Source: Dehalococcoidales bacterium (GTDB taxonomy: Bacteria; Chloroflexota; Dehalococcoidia; Dehalococcoidales; RBG-16-60-22). Taken from it: DNA of 46,185 nt. The stretch lies in assembly GCA_028714335.1 (NCBI GenBank), contig JAQTMM010000006.1, positions 1 to 46,185 of the forward strand. Direction: 5' to 3'. The position numbers and the translations under genes were made by a program. Position 1 is the first letter of the stretch; every line of letters begins with the position of its first letter. The notes below the pieces were generated by a model. That model ran no database searches. It was not told the DNA's origin and was given only the letters and a program-made list of their open reading frames with translations. Shown here piece after piece: positions 27,420 to 36,448 of the stretch.

Positions 27420-29282
27420 TTAGTTTTTGGTTTTTAAGAACTTTCTTACCTGCCGGGCGATGCCTTTAGCGTCGATGCCGTATTTAGCACGCAGGATAGA
27501 CTGTGCTCCATGCTCCACAAATTCATCCGGGATGGCGATGTTATTGATGACGACGCCTTTCTTGGAAAATTCCTGTATTAGCTTATTAACACCACTGCCA
27601 AAGCCGCCGGAAAGCACATTTTCTTCAACAGTGACGAAGTTTTTAATGCGTCCGGCAAGGTTGGTGATGAGTTTTTTGTCCAGCGGTTTGGCGAAGCGTG
27701 CGTTAACCACGGTTGCTTTAATTCCTTCCTTAGCAAGAATATCTGCCGCTTCTAAAGAAGGGGCTACGGAGGAACCTAAAGTGAGAATCGCCACGTCTTT
27801 ACCGTCGCGGAGGATTTCTCCTTTGCCGATGGGAATTTCATGTAAAACGGTATCCATTTCAACGCCCAGGCCGTGACTGCGAGGGTAGCGCACTGCCATA
27901 GGGCGTTTAGCTTTGGTGGCGGTGTAAAGCAAGTGCTGCAGTTCATTTTCGTCTTTGGGTGAGGCGACAATCATATTGGGAATAAGGGTGAGGTAGGAGA
28001 TATCGAACGTGCCCTGGTGAGTTTTTCCGTCATCGCCGACGATGCCGCCGCGGTCAATGGCAAAGACCACCGGCAGGTTCTGGAGGCAAACGTCGTGAAT
28101 TATCTGGTCGAAGGCGCGCTGTAAAAACGTAGAATAAATCGCCACTACCGGCAGGTAGCCCTGCGTCGCCAGACCGGCGGCAAAGGTAACGGCATGCTGT
28201 TCGCAGATGCCGACGTCAAAGACGCGGTTGGGGTATTTAATGGCCATCTCATTTAGACAATTACCTTCCGGCATAGCGGGGGTGATAACCACCAGCTTAG
28301 GCTCTTTACGCGCCAATATAATCATCGTCTGGGCGAATATTTCACTATAAGTTGGGGCTTTACTCTTACCGGAGTTCTTGGCGGATACGCCATGAAAATA
28401 TACAGCGTTTTCTTCCGCCTCGGAAAGACCTTTGCCTTTGGTGGTAATCACATGAACCAGCGTAGGTTTATGGCTCTGCTCTTTAACCTGCTTTAAAACA
28501 CTCTCTATCTGTTGAATATTATGACCGTCCACCGGGCCGACATAGGTAAAACCAAGGGCTTCCCAGATGGGAGTGGGCATGAAGAAGCTCTTAATGCGCT
28601 CAACCACTTCACGCCCCCAGTACCAGGCGCTTTTTCCGAAAGGAAGCGAGGTGATGATTTTCTTGCTGCGTCTTTCAGCAGTTTGTACGCGCCGGTCAAG
28701 CCTGACTTTATTCATCGTCCTGGCGATAGCGCCCACGGTTGGGGAAATGGACATACCATTATCATTGAGGATAACTATAAGGGGTTTATCAAGGTGCCCG
28801 GCATGGTTCAAAGCCTCGTAGGCCATGCCGGCGGTAATTGCGCCGTCGCCGATGACCGCCACCACGTTGTATTTGTCCTTAGCCAAATCCCGGGCAGTAG
28901 CCATACCTAAAGCGGCGGAGATGGAGGTGCTGGCATGGCCGGCGCCGAAGGGGTCGTGCTTGCTTTCTTCCCGCGAGGTAAAACCAGAGATGCCGCCGTA
29001 CTGCCGTAAAGTTTTGAATTGCTTATTCCGCCCGGTTAATAACTTATGCGGATAGCTCTGGTGCCCCACGTCCCAGATGATTTTGTCCTTGGGGCTATTG
29101 AAAATGCGATGAATGGCAATAGTAAGCTCCACCACACCGAGGTTTGAGGCTAAATGGCCGCCGTTGGCAGTTACCGTTGTGATGATTTCCTGTCTAAGTT
29201 CGGCAGCCAGTCGTTCGAGTTCGGCCGGTGTGAGTTTTTTTAAATCGGCGGGATTTTTGATGGTATCCAGTAATTTTGGCAT
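27420..29282 (-). CDS. dxs: 1-deoxy-D-xylulose-5-phosphate synthase
   Basis: LASNLGVVELTIAIHRIF, WDVGHQSYPHKLLTGR, GAGHASTSISAALGMA, VVAVIGDGAITAGMAYEALNHAG; Met at 29282 fits the family N-terminus. Confidence 0.96.
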   Translation of the reverse strand: MPKLLDTIKNPADLKKLTPAELERLAAELRQEIITTVTANGGHLASNLGVVELTIAIHRIFNSPKDKIIWDVGHQSYPHKLLTGRNKQFKTLRQYGGISGFTSREESKHDPFGAGHASTSISAALGMATARDLAKDKYNVVAVIGDGAITAGMAYEALNHAGHLDKPLIVILNDNGMSISPTVGAIARTMNKVRLDRRVQTAERRSKKIITSLPFGKSAWYWGREVVERIKSFFMPTPIWEALGFTYVGPVDGHNIQQIESVLKQVKEQSHKPTLVHVITTKGKGLSEAEENAVYFHGVSAKNSGKSKAPTYSEIFAQTMIILARKEPKLVVITPAMPEGNCLNEMAIKYPNRVFDVGICEQHAVTFAAGLATQGYLPVVAIYSTFLQRAFDQIIHDVCLQNLPVVFAIDRGGIVGDDGKTHQGTFDISYLTLIPNMIVASPKDENELQHLLYTATKAKRPMAVRYPRSHGLGVEMDTVLHEIPIGKGEILRDGKDVAILTLGSSVAPSLEAADILAKEGIKATVVNARFAKPLDKKLITNLAGRIKNFVTVEENVLSGGFGSGVNKLIQEFSKKGVVINNIAIPDEFVEHGAQSILRAKYGIDAKGIARQVRKFLKTKN

Positions 29283-29331
29283 GGTTTTTGGGGGAAACAC
29301 CCAATTAAATAGTAACAACGGCAACGAATCA

Positions 29332-29360
29332 TTGTCAAGCAATCATCTTGACGCTATAAA
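29332..29360 (+). promoter_or_regulatory. sigma70-like promoter for the DedA gene
   Basis: TTGTCA-N17-TATAAA, 23 nt before the GTG start. Confidence 0.65.
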
Positions 29361-29383
29361 GGCGTATTTGCTACACTCTCAAC

Positions 29384-30034
29384 GTGACGGGAGTAGAACA
29401 TTGGCTTATCATCGATATAATAAAACCGTTCTATTTGTCTGTCGGATGGACGGGCGTAATGCTCTTTATGGTGGTGGAGAGTGCTCTAGTACCTTTTCCT
29501 AGTGAACTTATTATGCCATTGGCGGGGTGGATGCTGATTAGTGACCAAGGATTATCCGTCTGGTTTGTTTTTGTGGCGGGGCTGATGGGGGCGGTTGGCA
29601 ACACTATAGGGTCCGATGTAGCATATTACGTAGGAAAGTGGCTGGGGAGGCCTTTCCTCAATAAGTACGGCAAGTACGTCTTAATCTCACAACACGATTT
29701 AGATACGGCGGACCGCTGGTTCACCAAGCGCGGCAGCTGGACAGTCTTCATCGGACGTCTTTTACCCCTCATCCGCACCTATATCAGCCTGCCGGCGGGT
29801 ATCGCTAAAATGAATATCTGGAAATTCAACATATTTACCTTCGTGGGGTCTTTCATCTGGAGCACCGGGCTGGCTTATGGCGGTTATCTTTTAGGGGAAC
29901 ATTGGGAGACGCTGCGCAGCGCGATGCGGCCCTTCGACCCTATCATTGCAGCGGTCATTGTAATCCTCATCGGGCTATACGTCTGGCGGCACATCAGGCA
30001 CCTGCGGGCGGATAAAAAGAAGCAAGCCGAATAA
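29384..30034 (+). CDS. DedA-family membrane protein
   Basis: ESALVPFPSELIMPLAGWM, IGRLLPLIRTYISLPAGIAKMN, FNIFTFVGSFIWSTGLAYGGYLLG. Confidence 0.93.
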   Translation: MTGVEHWLIIDIIKPFYLSVGWTGVMLFMVVESALVPFPSELIMPLAGWMLISDQGLSVWFVFVAGLMGAVGNTIGSDVAYYVGKWLGRPFLNKYGKYVLISQHDLDTADRWFTKRGSWTVFIGRLLPLIRTYISLPAGIAKMNIWKFNIFTFVGSFIWSTGLAYGGYLLGEHWETLRSAMRPFDPIIAAVIVILIGLYVWRHIRHLRADKKKQAE

Positions 30035-30044
30035 ACGCCATGTA

Positions 30045-30073
30045 TTGACCACCCGTCGTAATTCGTGTTAAAT
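30045..30073 (+). promoter_or_regulatory. sigma70-like promoter for tRNA-Arg
   Basis: TTGACC-N17-TTAAAT. Confidence 0.55.
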
Positions 30074-30087
30074 TTGAGTGTAATTAC

Positions 30088-30161
30088 GTCCCTGTAGCTC
30101 AGCTGGATAGAGCGGCTGCCTTCTAAGCAGTAGGTCGTGGGTTCGAGTCCCTCCAGGGACG
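30088..30161 (+). tRNA. tRNA-Arg (anticodon TCT), CCA encoded
   Basis: GTCCCTG/CAGGGAC acceptor, CTGC-CTTCTAA-GCAG anticodon arm, GGGTTCGAGTCCC T-arm. Confidence 0.95.
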
Positions 30162-30243
30162 CCATTTTTTATACAAAATCCTACACAAGATTTCTACTAA
30201 AGAATCTGTAAAGACCTCTGCAAACTTCCAGCTTATACAGTGT

Positions 30244-32169
30244 TTACTTGGATTTGTAGCTTATTTTCGCAAAGCGCATTACATCCGTACCAGCGGAACC
30301 GGGGCGGCGGTCATATTCGAACTCGCGCGGTTCAGGCGTGATTTCTTCGCCGTGGTCGCTTAGTCTTTCCGCCTCGAGCATGGCTGCCTTAAGGCTCGCC
30401 TGCTTGTAGTCGGTCCAGGCATGGCTGTTGTAATATATGCCTTCCCGGGTAGACTTTTCTCTTTCGGCTCTAGCCTGCCTTTCCTGATTCCGTTCGGCGG
30501 TTTGCTTCTTGAAATAGCTGGTAACCTCATCGTTGTAAATCCAGGGACGTCTTCGGGACTTAATTTCAAGTTCCATTCTTTGTGCCTCCTGTTTTTTCTT
30601 TTCAATGCTTCGTTGTAAAGATAGCCAGTCGGGCTGGGGAGTTATTTTAACGCCTTCCGGCAGTTCAATCATGCCGTTTTTCAATGCCGGCGGCGGAGAT
30701 TCCTGTTTTTTCCAGTCGCGATTATAATGGGCGACATGCTGGGGCTGGGAGACGAATATCTCCTTGCGGGTTTTCGTCGAGGTTCTATTGGATATAGGCT
30801 GTGTTGTCCTTTCTCGATGATAGAATAAGCCGCGTTGAGACACGGGAATTGTGCCGGTTTCATCTAGATTTACTTCCAGCGATGTAACCGGGCGGCCGTA
30901 TATCATCGCCATATCAATCAGCTTGGGCATCAAGAAAAACACCACTACTGCCCGGAAAAGCCCTGAAACCAAAAATACAGACAATATCGTACTGCCGAAG
31001 ATGGGGAATATACCCCGGGTCAAAAAGACGCCGCCAACGCCGCCTAAAGCCGTAGAGAACAGAATCAGGCAGCGCGTGTAGACGATATAGCGTAGTTTCT
31101 TCTCCGGCGGGGCGACTTTATAGATATAGTTCTGGGTACAAAGGTCGAAAGCGCCCCAGGACATTCCGGAAATAATCTGAACGACTACCAGGTAGCCGAT
31201 ATTGGAGCAAAAAAGCCAGCATATTGGTATAGCCGGAAGAACTCGTGAAACAACGCTTAAAACGCGGATATTACCGGCTTTATCGGCATAACGGCCCCAG
31301 AAAGGTGCGCTGATTACCCTGGCGAGGTACTCCGAGGCGATAACGATGGTGAAGCTTAAATAGGAGAAATGCTTGTTTTCCAGCATGTAAACCACGTATA
31401 GCGGGCCGCTAACGCCCACGGTCAGGTAGAAAAAGGAGGTGAAAACAATAAAGGTGTCCAGTTTTTTCTCCTTAATTTCCTTCATAAAGGCGAATAAACC
31501 GAACTTGATGGGATAAATGGGCGCTTCGACATTGTTGAACCGTTTTGTTCTCGGTTCGTGCATGAAGTTGAAGATAACAAAATCCACCAGCGATACCACC
31601 ACCGCGATGACAAACACAAAACCGAAATTAGGCAGGCTGGTTTCGCCAAACGAGTCCATCATGTACCCCAGGAAACAAAATGCTCCGAGGTAGAAAGCGC
31701 TCTTGATAGCCAGCCTCTGGCCGATGTAACCCCCTAATTTCTCTTTAGGGGCAAGATTGGACAGCCAGTTATCGCGCTGGAAGGTCAAGAGCATCCCCGG
31801 CATGACATTTACGAGCCAGAGAAGCGCTATCCAGCCCGGTCCAACGCCGGCAGGCGCCAGGAAAAACATTAGAATAAGCGGCACCCACGCCAGTACGTTG
31901 AGGGCGGAGAGCGTAATAGCGCCTTTTTTGCCGCTGCCGATACGCTCGATTAATGAAGGCGCCTTGATACAAACCAGCGACAGCCCAAGGTTAACCAGCG
32001 TGGTAAAAATAGTAATGCTTTGCGCGCTGGCTCCGGCAGCGATTATCGAGGGCGACTGATAGCTGATGGCGGCATCATCCACCGCCGAAGCTGCCGCGTC
32101 TCCGTGAAAACGCAACAGGTTTCGTTCTTTCTTTTTATTAAGACTAAATTTCTTATCGGGGTAAACCAA
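30244..32169 (-). CDS. MFS transporter with long charged cytoplasmic C-terminal extension
   Basis: Around 12 hydrophobic segments with PFWGRYADKAGNIRVL, then about 180 aa rich in Lys/Arg/Glu. Confidence 0.82.
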   Translation of the reverse strand: MVYPDKKFSLNKKKERNLLRFHGDAAASAVDDAAISYQSPSIIAAGASAQSITIFTTLVNLGLSLVCIKAPSLIERIGSGKKGAITLSALNVLAWVPLILMFFLAPAGVGPGWIALLWLVNVMPGMLLTFQRDNWLSNLAPKEKLGGYIGQRLAIKSAFYLGAFCFLGYMMDSFGETSLPNFGFVFVIAVVVSLVDFVIFNFMHEPRTKRFNNVEAPIYPIKFGLFAFMKEIKEKKLDTFIVFTSFFYLTVGVSGPLYVVYMLENKHFSYLSFTIVIASEYLARVISAPFWGRYADKAGNIRVLSVVSRVLPAIPICWLFCSNIGYLVVVQIISGMSWGAFDLCTQNYIYKVAPPEKKLRYIVYTRCLILFSTALGGVGGVFLTRGIFPIFGSTILSVFLVSGLFRAVVVFFLMPKLIDMAMIYGRPVTSLEVNLDETGTIPVSQRGLFYHRERTTQPISNRTSTKTRKEIFVSQPQHVAHYNRDWKKQESPPPALKNGMIELPEGVKITPQPDWLSLQRSIEKKKQEAQRMELEIKSRRRPWIYNDEVTSYFKKQTAERNQERQARAEREKSTREGIYYNSHAWTDYKQASLKAAMLEAERLSDHGEEITPEPREFEYDRRPGSAGTDVMRFAKISYKSK

Positions 32170-32275
32170 TGAAGTAATTCCCTTCTAGTAAGTCATTTTT
32201 AGGTAAAGCAAAGCCCCATTAAGCCATTTGCAGAAAAGCTTAAACCGAAAAATATAGACGTTTCCCTGTGTAAAT

Positions 32276-32419
32276 TCAGGTAATAGAACTACAGGGTTTT
32301 ATATCAAAACCTTTATTTCCCAACAGTTGGCTTGGGTATAAAATGCCCTTGCCCCAACTGCCGGAGGTAAATCCATAGCCTGTTTCGCCAACCAGATGTC
32401 TTGCAACACCAGTTGTCAT
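32276..32419 (-). CDS. Uncharacterised small protein, 47 aa (absent from ORF track)
   Basis: MTTGVARHLVGETGYGFTSGSWGKGILYPSQLLGNKGFDIKPCSSIT; GGGAGG SD about 7 nt before the ATG. Confidence 0.55.
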   Translation of the reverse strand: MTTGVARHLVGETGYGFTSGSWGKGILYPSQLLGNKGFDIKPCSSIT

Positions 32420-32457
32420 GACGGCCCTCCCAATATAGAAAGAACTAAATTTAGGCG

Positions 32458-32580
32458 TTATTTGCCCAGAGCCGATTCCTGTTTCTTTCTGACCGGGCGG
32501 GTACCATGGCCATGTTTTACATTCTTGAAAGCTTCTTTATAGTTACGCCTTTGCGCTTGTTTTTCTGCTTTTCTGCCCAT
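32458..32580 (-). CDS. Uncharacterised highly basic small protein, 40 aa (absent from ORF track)
   Basis: MGRKAEKQAQRRNYKEAFKNVKHGHGTRPVRKKQESALGK; AAGGA SD before the ATG. Confidence 0.6.
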   Translation of the reverse strand: MGRKAEKQAQRRNYKEAFKNVKHGHGTRPVRKKQESALGK

Positions 32581-32644
32581 TTTAAGTTCCTTTATCTAGT
32601 TTCATTTACATCCATTATATCGTATTCGGTTATCCTATTACTAA

Positions 32645-32992
32645 TTAGGCGTGCTCCAGGACAAGCTGCCAGTCGCGCCAGTCGAAGATAGCCATATTCA
32701 GCACCAGCCGGCGCAGGGCTTCTTCCTTAGTAAGGATGTATAAAGCGACTTCGTTTTCGTAAGTGATGTCGAGAACTTCTTCACGGACCATTTCGTTTAA
32801 AGCCTCGCCCATCTCGGTGCGATTACATTCGTCGTCAATAGCGTGGATAATCGCTAATTTATTGAACCGGCCGTTGGGATGGGCGGCAAAGAACCTAAGC
32901 AGCCCCAGGCAATGATGATTGCTGATGAATTTCTTCATAAGCTCCTCGATGTACGAACGGCTCTTTTTCTTTTTTACTTCAATAATAGTCAT
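32645..32992 (-). CDS. Winged-helix-like hypothetical protein, 115 aa
   Basis: HHCLGLLRFFAAHPNGRFNKLAIIHAIDDECNRTEMGEALNEMVREEVLDITYENEVALYILT resembles a wHTH pattern. Confidence 0.65.
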   Translation of the reverse strand: MTIIEVKKKKSRSYIEELMKKFISNHHCLGLLRFFAAHPNGRFNKLAIIHAIDDECNRTEMGEALNEMVREEVLDITYENEVALYILTKEEALRRLVLNMAIFDWRDWQLVLEHA

Positions 32993-33103
32993 TATCGATT
33001 CCTTCCTTATTTATCTTCATTTACACGTTGTTGGCGATAGGAGATTTTAACGGCTGGTAAAATCCGCCGCTGCTTTTTCCCTCTCACCCCTTGAATCTGT
33101 TAA

Positions 33104-34318
33104 TTACCCGAGGAGCCTTAGCGCTTTCTTGAGTAAAACGTGAATACCTTTTTCCGTGGCGCGGGGTGATTCGGTGTCTTCGTTCTGTGACTGCCACAGG
33201 AGCAGGCCTACGCCCGTAGCATGTGCCGGATTATCCAGAACATCCCCTACCCCAGCCATACGCATCGGTACGCCGAGCCTGACAGGCATACGGGTAACCC
33301 GCTGCCCCAGTTCAGCAATACCGGGAAGATTTGCACCACCACCTGTAATAACGATGCCGGCGGGAATTAGTTTGTGGAGATCGTTTTGCGGCAGCTCAAG
33401 TATTACCAGGCGCAAAATTTCCTCTACGCGCAGGCGTATAATATCGGAAAGGTCATCGTAGGAAACGCTGTGCCCGTCGCCGGTAATCGAGACGCTTTTA
33501 TCCATTTTATTCTTGCTTTTTTCCCGCGGAGTGACATCGCCGTAGCGCTTTTTCATCTCTTCGGCCAGTTCATAGGTAACGCCCAGACCGATGGAGATAT
33601 CACGTGTAACCTGGTAGCCGGCAACCGGTAATACCGAGGTGTGGTAGATGTTATCGTCTTTGAAAATGGCAATATCGGTGGTGCCGCCGCCGATGTCCGC
33701 CAGCAGCACGCCGTCCTGTCTTTCTTCCGGCTCTAACACCGCTTCGGAACTGGCAAGGCATTCCATGACGAGGTCGTCAATCTCCACTCCAACGCTGCGG
33801 ACGCATTTAACAAGATTCCGCACCGAGGTTGCCGCCGCCGTGATAATATGGGTTTCTACGTCGAGGCGGCTGCCGTGCATGCCGGCGGGATTTTTAACGC
33901 CCATCTGACCATCCACTTGATAATCTCTCGGAATCACATGAAGCACTCTTTGTTCCGATGGGACTTTAACCGTACGGGCAACGTTTAGGACACGCTTCAT
34001 GTCCTCTGGGTAAACAATCTGGTTGTTCCGGGTAATCGAGACGGTTCCGGATTTATTAATTGAGGTAATATGGCGGCCGGTAACGCCGATATTTGCCGAA
34101 TCCATCTTACGTCCGGCCATCTGTTCCGCCATCCTGACCGACTGTCTAATAGATTCCTTCGCCTCGTTAAGACTTAATACGAGGCCTTTATGAAGACCGC
34201 GCGACGGGGTTACCCCAACCCCGATGATACGAAGGCCTTCATCACCGTAATCTTCCGCCATGATACTGCAGATTTTAGTAGTACCAATATCTATGGCGTT
34301 GACCTTAGTTTTTTTCAC
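33104..34318 (-). CDS. ftsA: FtsA-like cell division / actin-fold ATPase
   Basis: VNAIDIGTTKICSIMAE, GVTPSRGLHKGLVLSLNEA, LLADIGGGTTDIAIF, GIVITGGGANLPGIAEL; GTG at 34318 with ggagg SD. Confidence 0.85.
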   Translation of the reverse strand: MKKTKVNAIDIGTTKICSIMAEDYGDEGLRIIGVGVTPSRGLHKGLVLSLNEAKESIRQSVRMAEQMAGRKMDSANIGVTGRHITSINKSGTVSITRNNQIVYPEDMKRVLNVARTVKVPSEQRVLHVIPRDYQVDGQMGVKNPAGMHGSRLDVETHIITAAATSVRNLVKCVRSVGVEIDDLVMECLASSEAVLEPEERQDGVLLADIGGGTTDIAIFKDDNIYHTSVLPVAGYQVTRDISIGLGVTYELAEEMKKRYGDVTPREKSKNKMDKSVSITGDGHSVSYDDLSDIIRLRVEEILRLVILELPQNDLHKLIPAGIVITGGGANLPGIAELGQRVTRMPVRLGVPMRMAGVGDVLDNPAHATGVGLLLWQSQNEDTESPRATEKGIHVLLKKALRLLG

Positions 34319-34368
34319 AGGTGCCTCCTTTTTAGTATGATTCTTGTTAACTGTAAAAATACTGTTTA

Positions 34369-34581
34369 CTATTCCTTGGAATCGCGATAGCGGATATTCC
34401 ATTTGCTGCAGAGCGTCAGCAGGTGCTCTTTGAATTCCGGATTGGGATACCGGTAAAGCTCGGCGAGGAAGCCGTGCAGCAGTTCATTACCGGTCATGTG
34501 GGGATTAGATTCCTGCGGCCCAGGGAGATTGATGTACACGATTTCCGTCATTAGCCTCTGGTACTCGATAGGATTAGACAT
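34369..34581 (-). CDS. Small conserved-looking hypothetical protein, 70 aa, upstream of ftsA
   Basis: AGGAGGG SD before the ATG; same strand and adjacent to ftsA. Confidence 0.6.
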   Translation of the reverse strand: MSNPIEYQRLMTEIVYINLPGPQESNPHMTGNELLHGFLAELYRYPNPEFKEHLLTLCSKWNIRYRDSKE

Positions 34582-34669
34582 GGAATAATAGCCCTCCTTC
34601 TTTTAGTATTTTGCCAACGATATTAGTGGCTGCGTTTGCAGTTCACTGGTTTAATTTTATCAATATAGG

Positions 34670-34719
34670 AGGACAAGCCTATAATATTGTCCTTACTATT
34701 TTCAACTTGTCCTTATAAT
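34670..34719. promoter_or_regulatory. Cluster of TTGTCCT/AGGACAA repeats in the divergent intergenic region
   Basis: AGGACAAG (34670-34677), TTGTCCTTA (34687-34695), TTGTCCTTA (34707-34715); the two direct copies are exactly 20 bp apart. Confidence 0.5.
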
Positions 34720-34744
34720 TACCATAAATACACAGATATTTTTC

Positions 34745-34773
34745 TTGAATCATTTTTTCTTTTGGAATATAAT
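34745..34773 (+). promoter_or_regulatory. sigma70-like promoter for the DUF5343-like gene
   Basis: TTGAAT-N17-TATAAT, 27 nt before the GTG start. Confidence 0.65.
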
Positions 34774-34799
34774 GGTAAACAACTAGACGAGGTATTGCT

Positions 34800-35492
34800 G
34801 TGGTTACTGAAAAAGGACGAAAACACCTCCCGCCTTATGTCTCTTACCGGACCTTCTATCACTTCCTGGAGCGACTGGAAGAACGCATACCATCACGCAT
34901 AGACCGGAGTTACTGGGGAGACATGCTTTCCGGCAGTACTGGCGTGCAGTTGATATCCGCTTTACGTTTTTTGTCTTTGATTGACGCCAACGGCAAACCA
35001 ACTGACAAATTGAAGCCAATTGTGGACGCTAAAGGCGATCTTAGAGCGCCTCATTTACGTAAGATTACACAGGAATCGTACCATTTTGTGATGGGGGGCT
35101 CGCTTGATTTAGGAAGCGCCACTTACGATCAGTTAAAAGAGGTTTTTCACGGTAATTTCAGTCTTGCCGATGACGTTAGCCGCAAGTGTGTTAAATTCTT
35201 TATTGCCCTGGCTAAGGACTCTGGTATTACCCTTTCGCCGTTTATTACCAAGGGGACTCGTTCCTCTCATACCATAAGCCCCGCCAAAATGGCATTAAAG
35301 AAGTCCGTAACACGTATCAACAAGAATGAAAAAATTCCACAAGACGAGGACAAAATTCCAAATACCAATTCTTACCTACACTTACTTTTGTCCAAGTTTC
35401 CCAACTTCGATCCGTCATGGAGCGATGAAATCAAGCTCAAGTGGTTCGCTGATTTTGACGAACTATTAAAGATGCGACATCAACAAGACTAG
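34800..35492 (+). CDS. DUF5343-like protein
   Basis: LPPYVSYRTFYHFLERL...GSTGVQLISALRFLSLIDANGKPTDKLKPIV resembles DUF5343 from memory; GAGG SD before the GTG. Confidence 0.7.
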   Translation: MVTEKGRKHLPPYVSYRTFYHFLERLEERIPSRIDRSYWGDMLSGSTGVQLISALRFLSLIDANGKPTDKLKPIVDAKGDLRAPHLRKITQESYHFVMGGSLDLGSATYDQLKEVFHGNFSLADDVSRKCVKFFIALAKDSGITLSPFITKGTRSSHTISPAKMALKKSVTRINKNEKIPQDEDKIPNTNSYLHLLLSKFPNFDPSWSDEIKLKWFADFDELLKMRHQQD

Positions 35493-36448
35493 GATTTCTT
35501 AGATTCTTCGTCGCTGCTATCTGATAAAATATCCTTCTTTTTTGGCGGCCACAGGTAGGAAGCCAGGGCAGATAAAAGCAGTATCCCTACTACCGCTCCT
35601 AACGATACCGGTACCGGCACTTCAAACCACGCCGAGCCTATCATCTTAACGCCCAGCAGCCCCAATATTGCCGCCAGCCCGTAATTCAGATACACCAGCT
35701 TCTTGGTTAAGCCGGCTATAGCAAAATAGAGCGCCCGCAGGCCTAATATGGCAAAGATATTCGATGTATAGACGATAAATAGGTCGGAAGTGATTGAAAG
35801 GATAGCTGGAATCGAGTCCACGGCGAATACAACATCAGTTGATTCAACCACGATTAACACTAAAAGCAGTGGGGTCGCCAGCCGGCGCCCGTCTATCCGG
35901 CACAGAAAATTGGAGCCCTTATATTCATCGGTAACTGGTAGGAACTTACATGCCAGGCGGAAAAGCAGATTCTTCTTAGGGTTAACCTGCTCTTCCTTTT
36001 TGGTAGCGATTTTAAAGGCGGTGTATATCAGGAACGCCCCGAATATGTAGATAACCCAGTGCAAGGCGTTCAATATCGCCCAGCCGGAGGCGATAAATAT
36101 GCCACGCATCGCCATAGCACCCACAATGCCCCAGAACAATACCCGGTGCTGATACTCCGAAGGGACAGCAAAGGAGGCGAATATCAACAGGAAGACAAAG
36201 AGGTTGTCCATGCTTAATGAATATTCTACGATGTAGCCGGTGAGGAAAGTGAAGGCTTTATCCTGCCCCAGCACAAAGTAGATAACTAAAGCGAAAACCA
36301 AAGCTAGAGCCACGTAACACGCGGTCATAATCAGGGCTTCCTTGGTCTTAATCGCATGAGCTTTACGTTGGAATATCGCCAGGTCAGCGATCAACACTAT
36401 CGGTACAATAATGGCAAATACTATCCAGAGTATATTTTCCGGATCCAT
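35489..36448 (-). CDS. TerC-family integral membrane protein (Alx-like)
   Basis: GYIVEYSLSMDNLFVFLLIF, VESTDVVFAVDSIPAILSI, SNIFAILGLRALYF. Confidence 0.93.
   Translation of the reverse strand: MDPENILWIVFAIIVPIVLIADLAIFQRKAHAIKTKEALIMTACYVALALVFALVIYFVLGQDKAFTFLTGYIVEYSLSMDNLFVFLLIFASFAVPSEYQHRVLFWGIVGAMAMRGIFIASGWAILNALHWVIYIFGAFLIYTAFKIATKKEEQVNPKKNLLFRLACKFLPVTDEYKGSNFLCRIDGRRLATPLLLVLIVVESTDVVFAVDSIPAILSITSDLFIVYTSNIFAILGLRALYFAIAGLTKKLVYLNYGLAAILGLLGVKMIGSAWFEVPVPVSLGAVVGILLLSALASYLWPPKKKDILSDSSDEESKKS

Noticed and set aside
19905-29282. Mixed dxs/pgk/apgM/tpiA/miaA/dapF/dapL/hflX cluster as a novel system
   Set aside because: All are recognisable housekeeping enzymes in a co-directional cluster; more likely lineage synteny than a functional novelty.
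29884-30165. 93-aa minus ORF overlapping tRNA-Arg (MASLEGLEPTTYCLEGSRSIQLSYRD)
   Set aside because: Typical spurious translation across the antisense strand of a tRNA.
32506-32691. 61-aa plus-strand ORF
   Set aside because: Antisense to the SD-preceded 40-aa basic ORF and to the end of the wHTH-like gene; hydrophobic antisense artefact.
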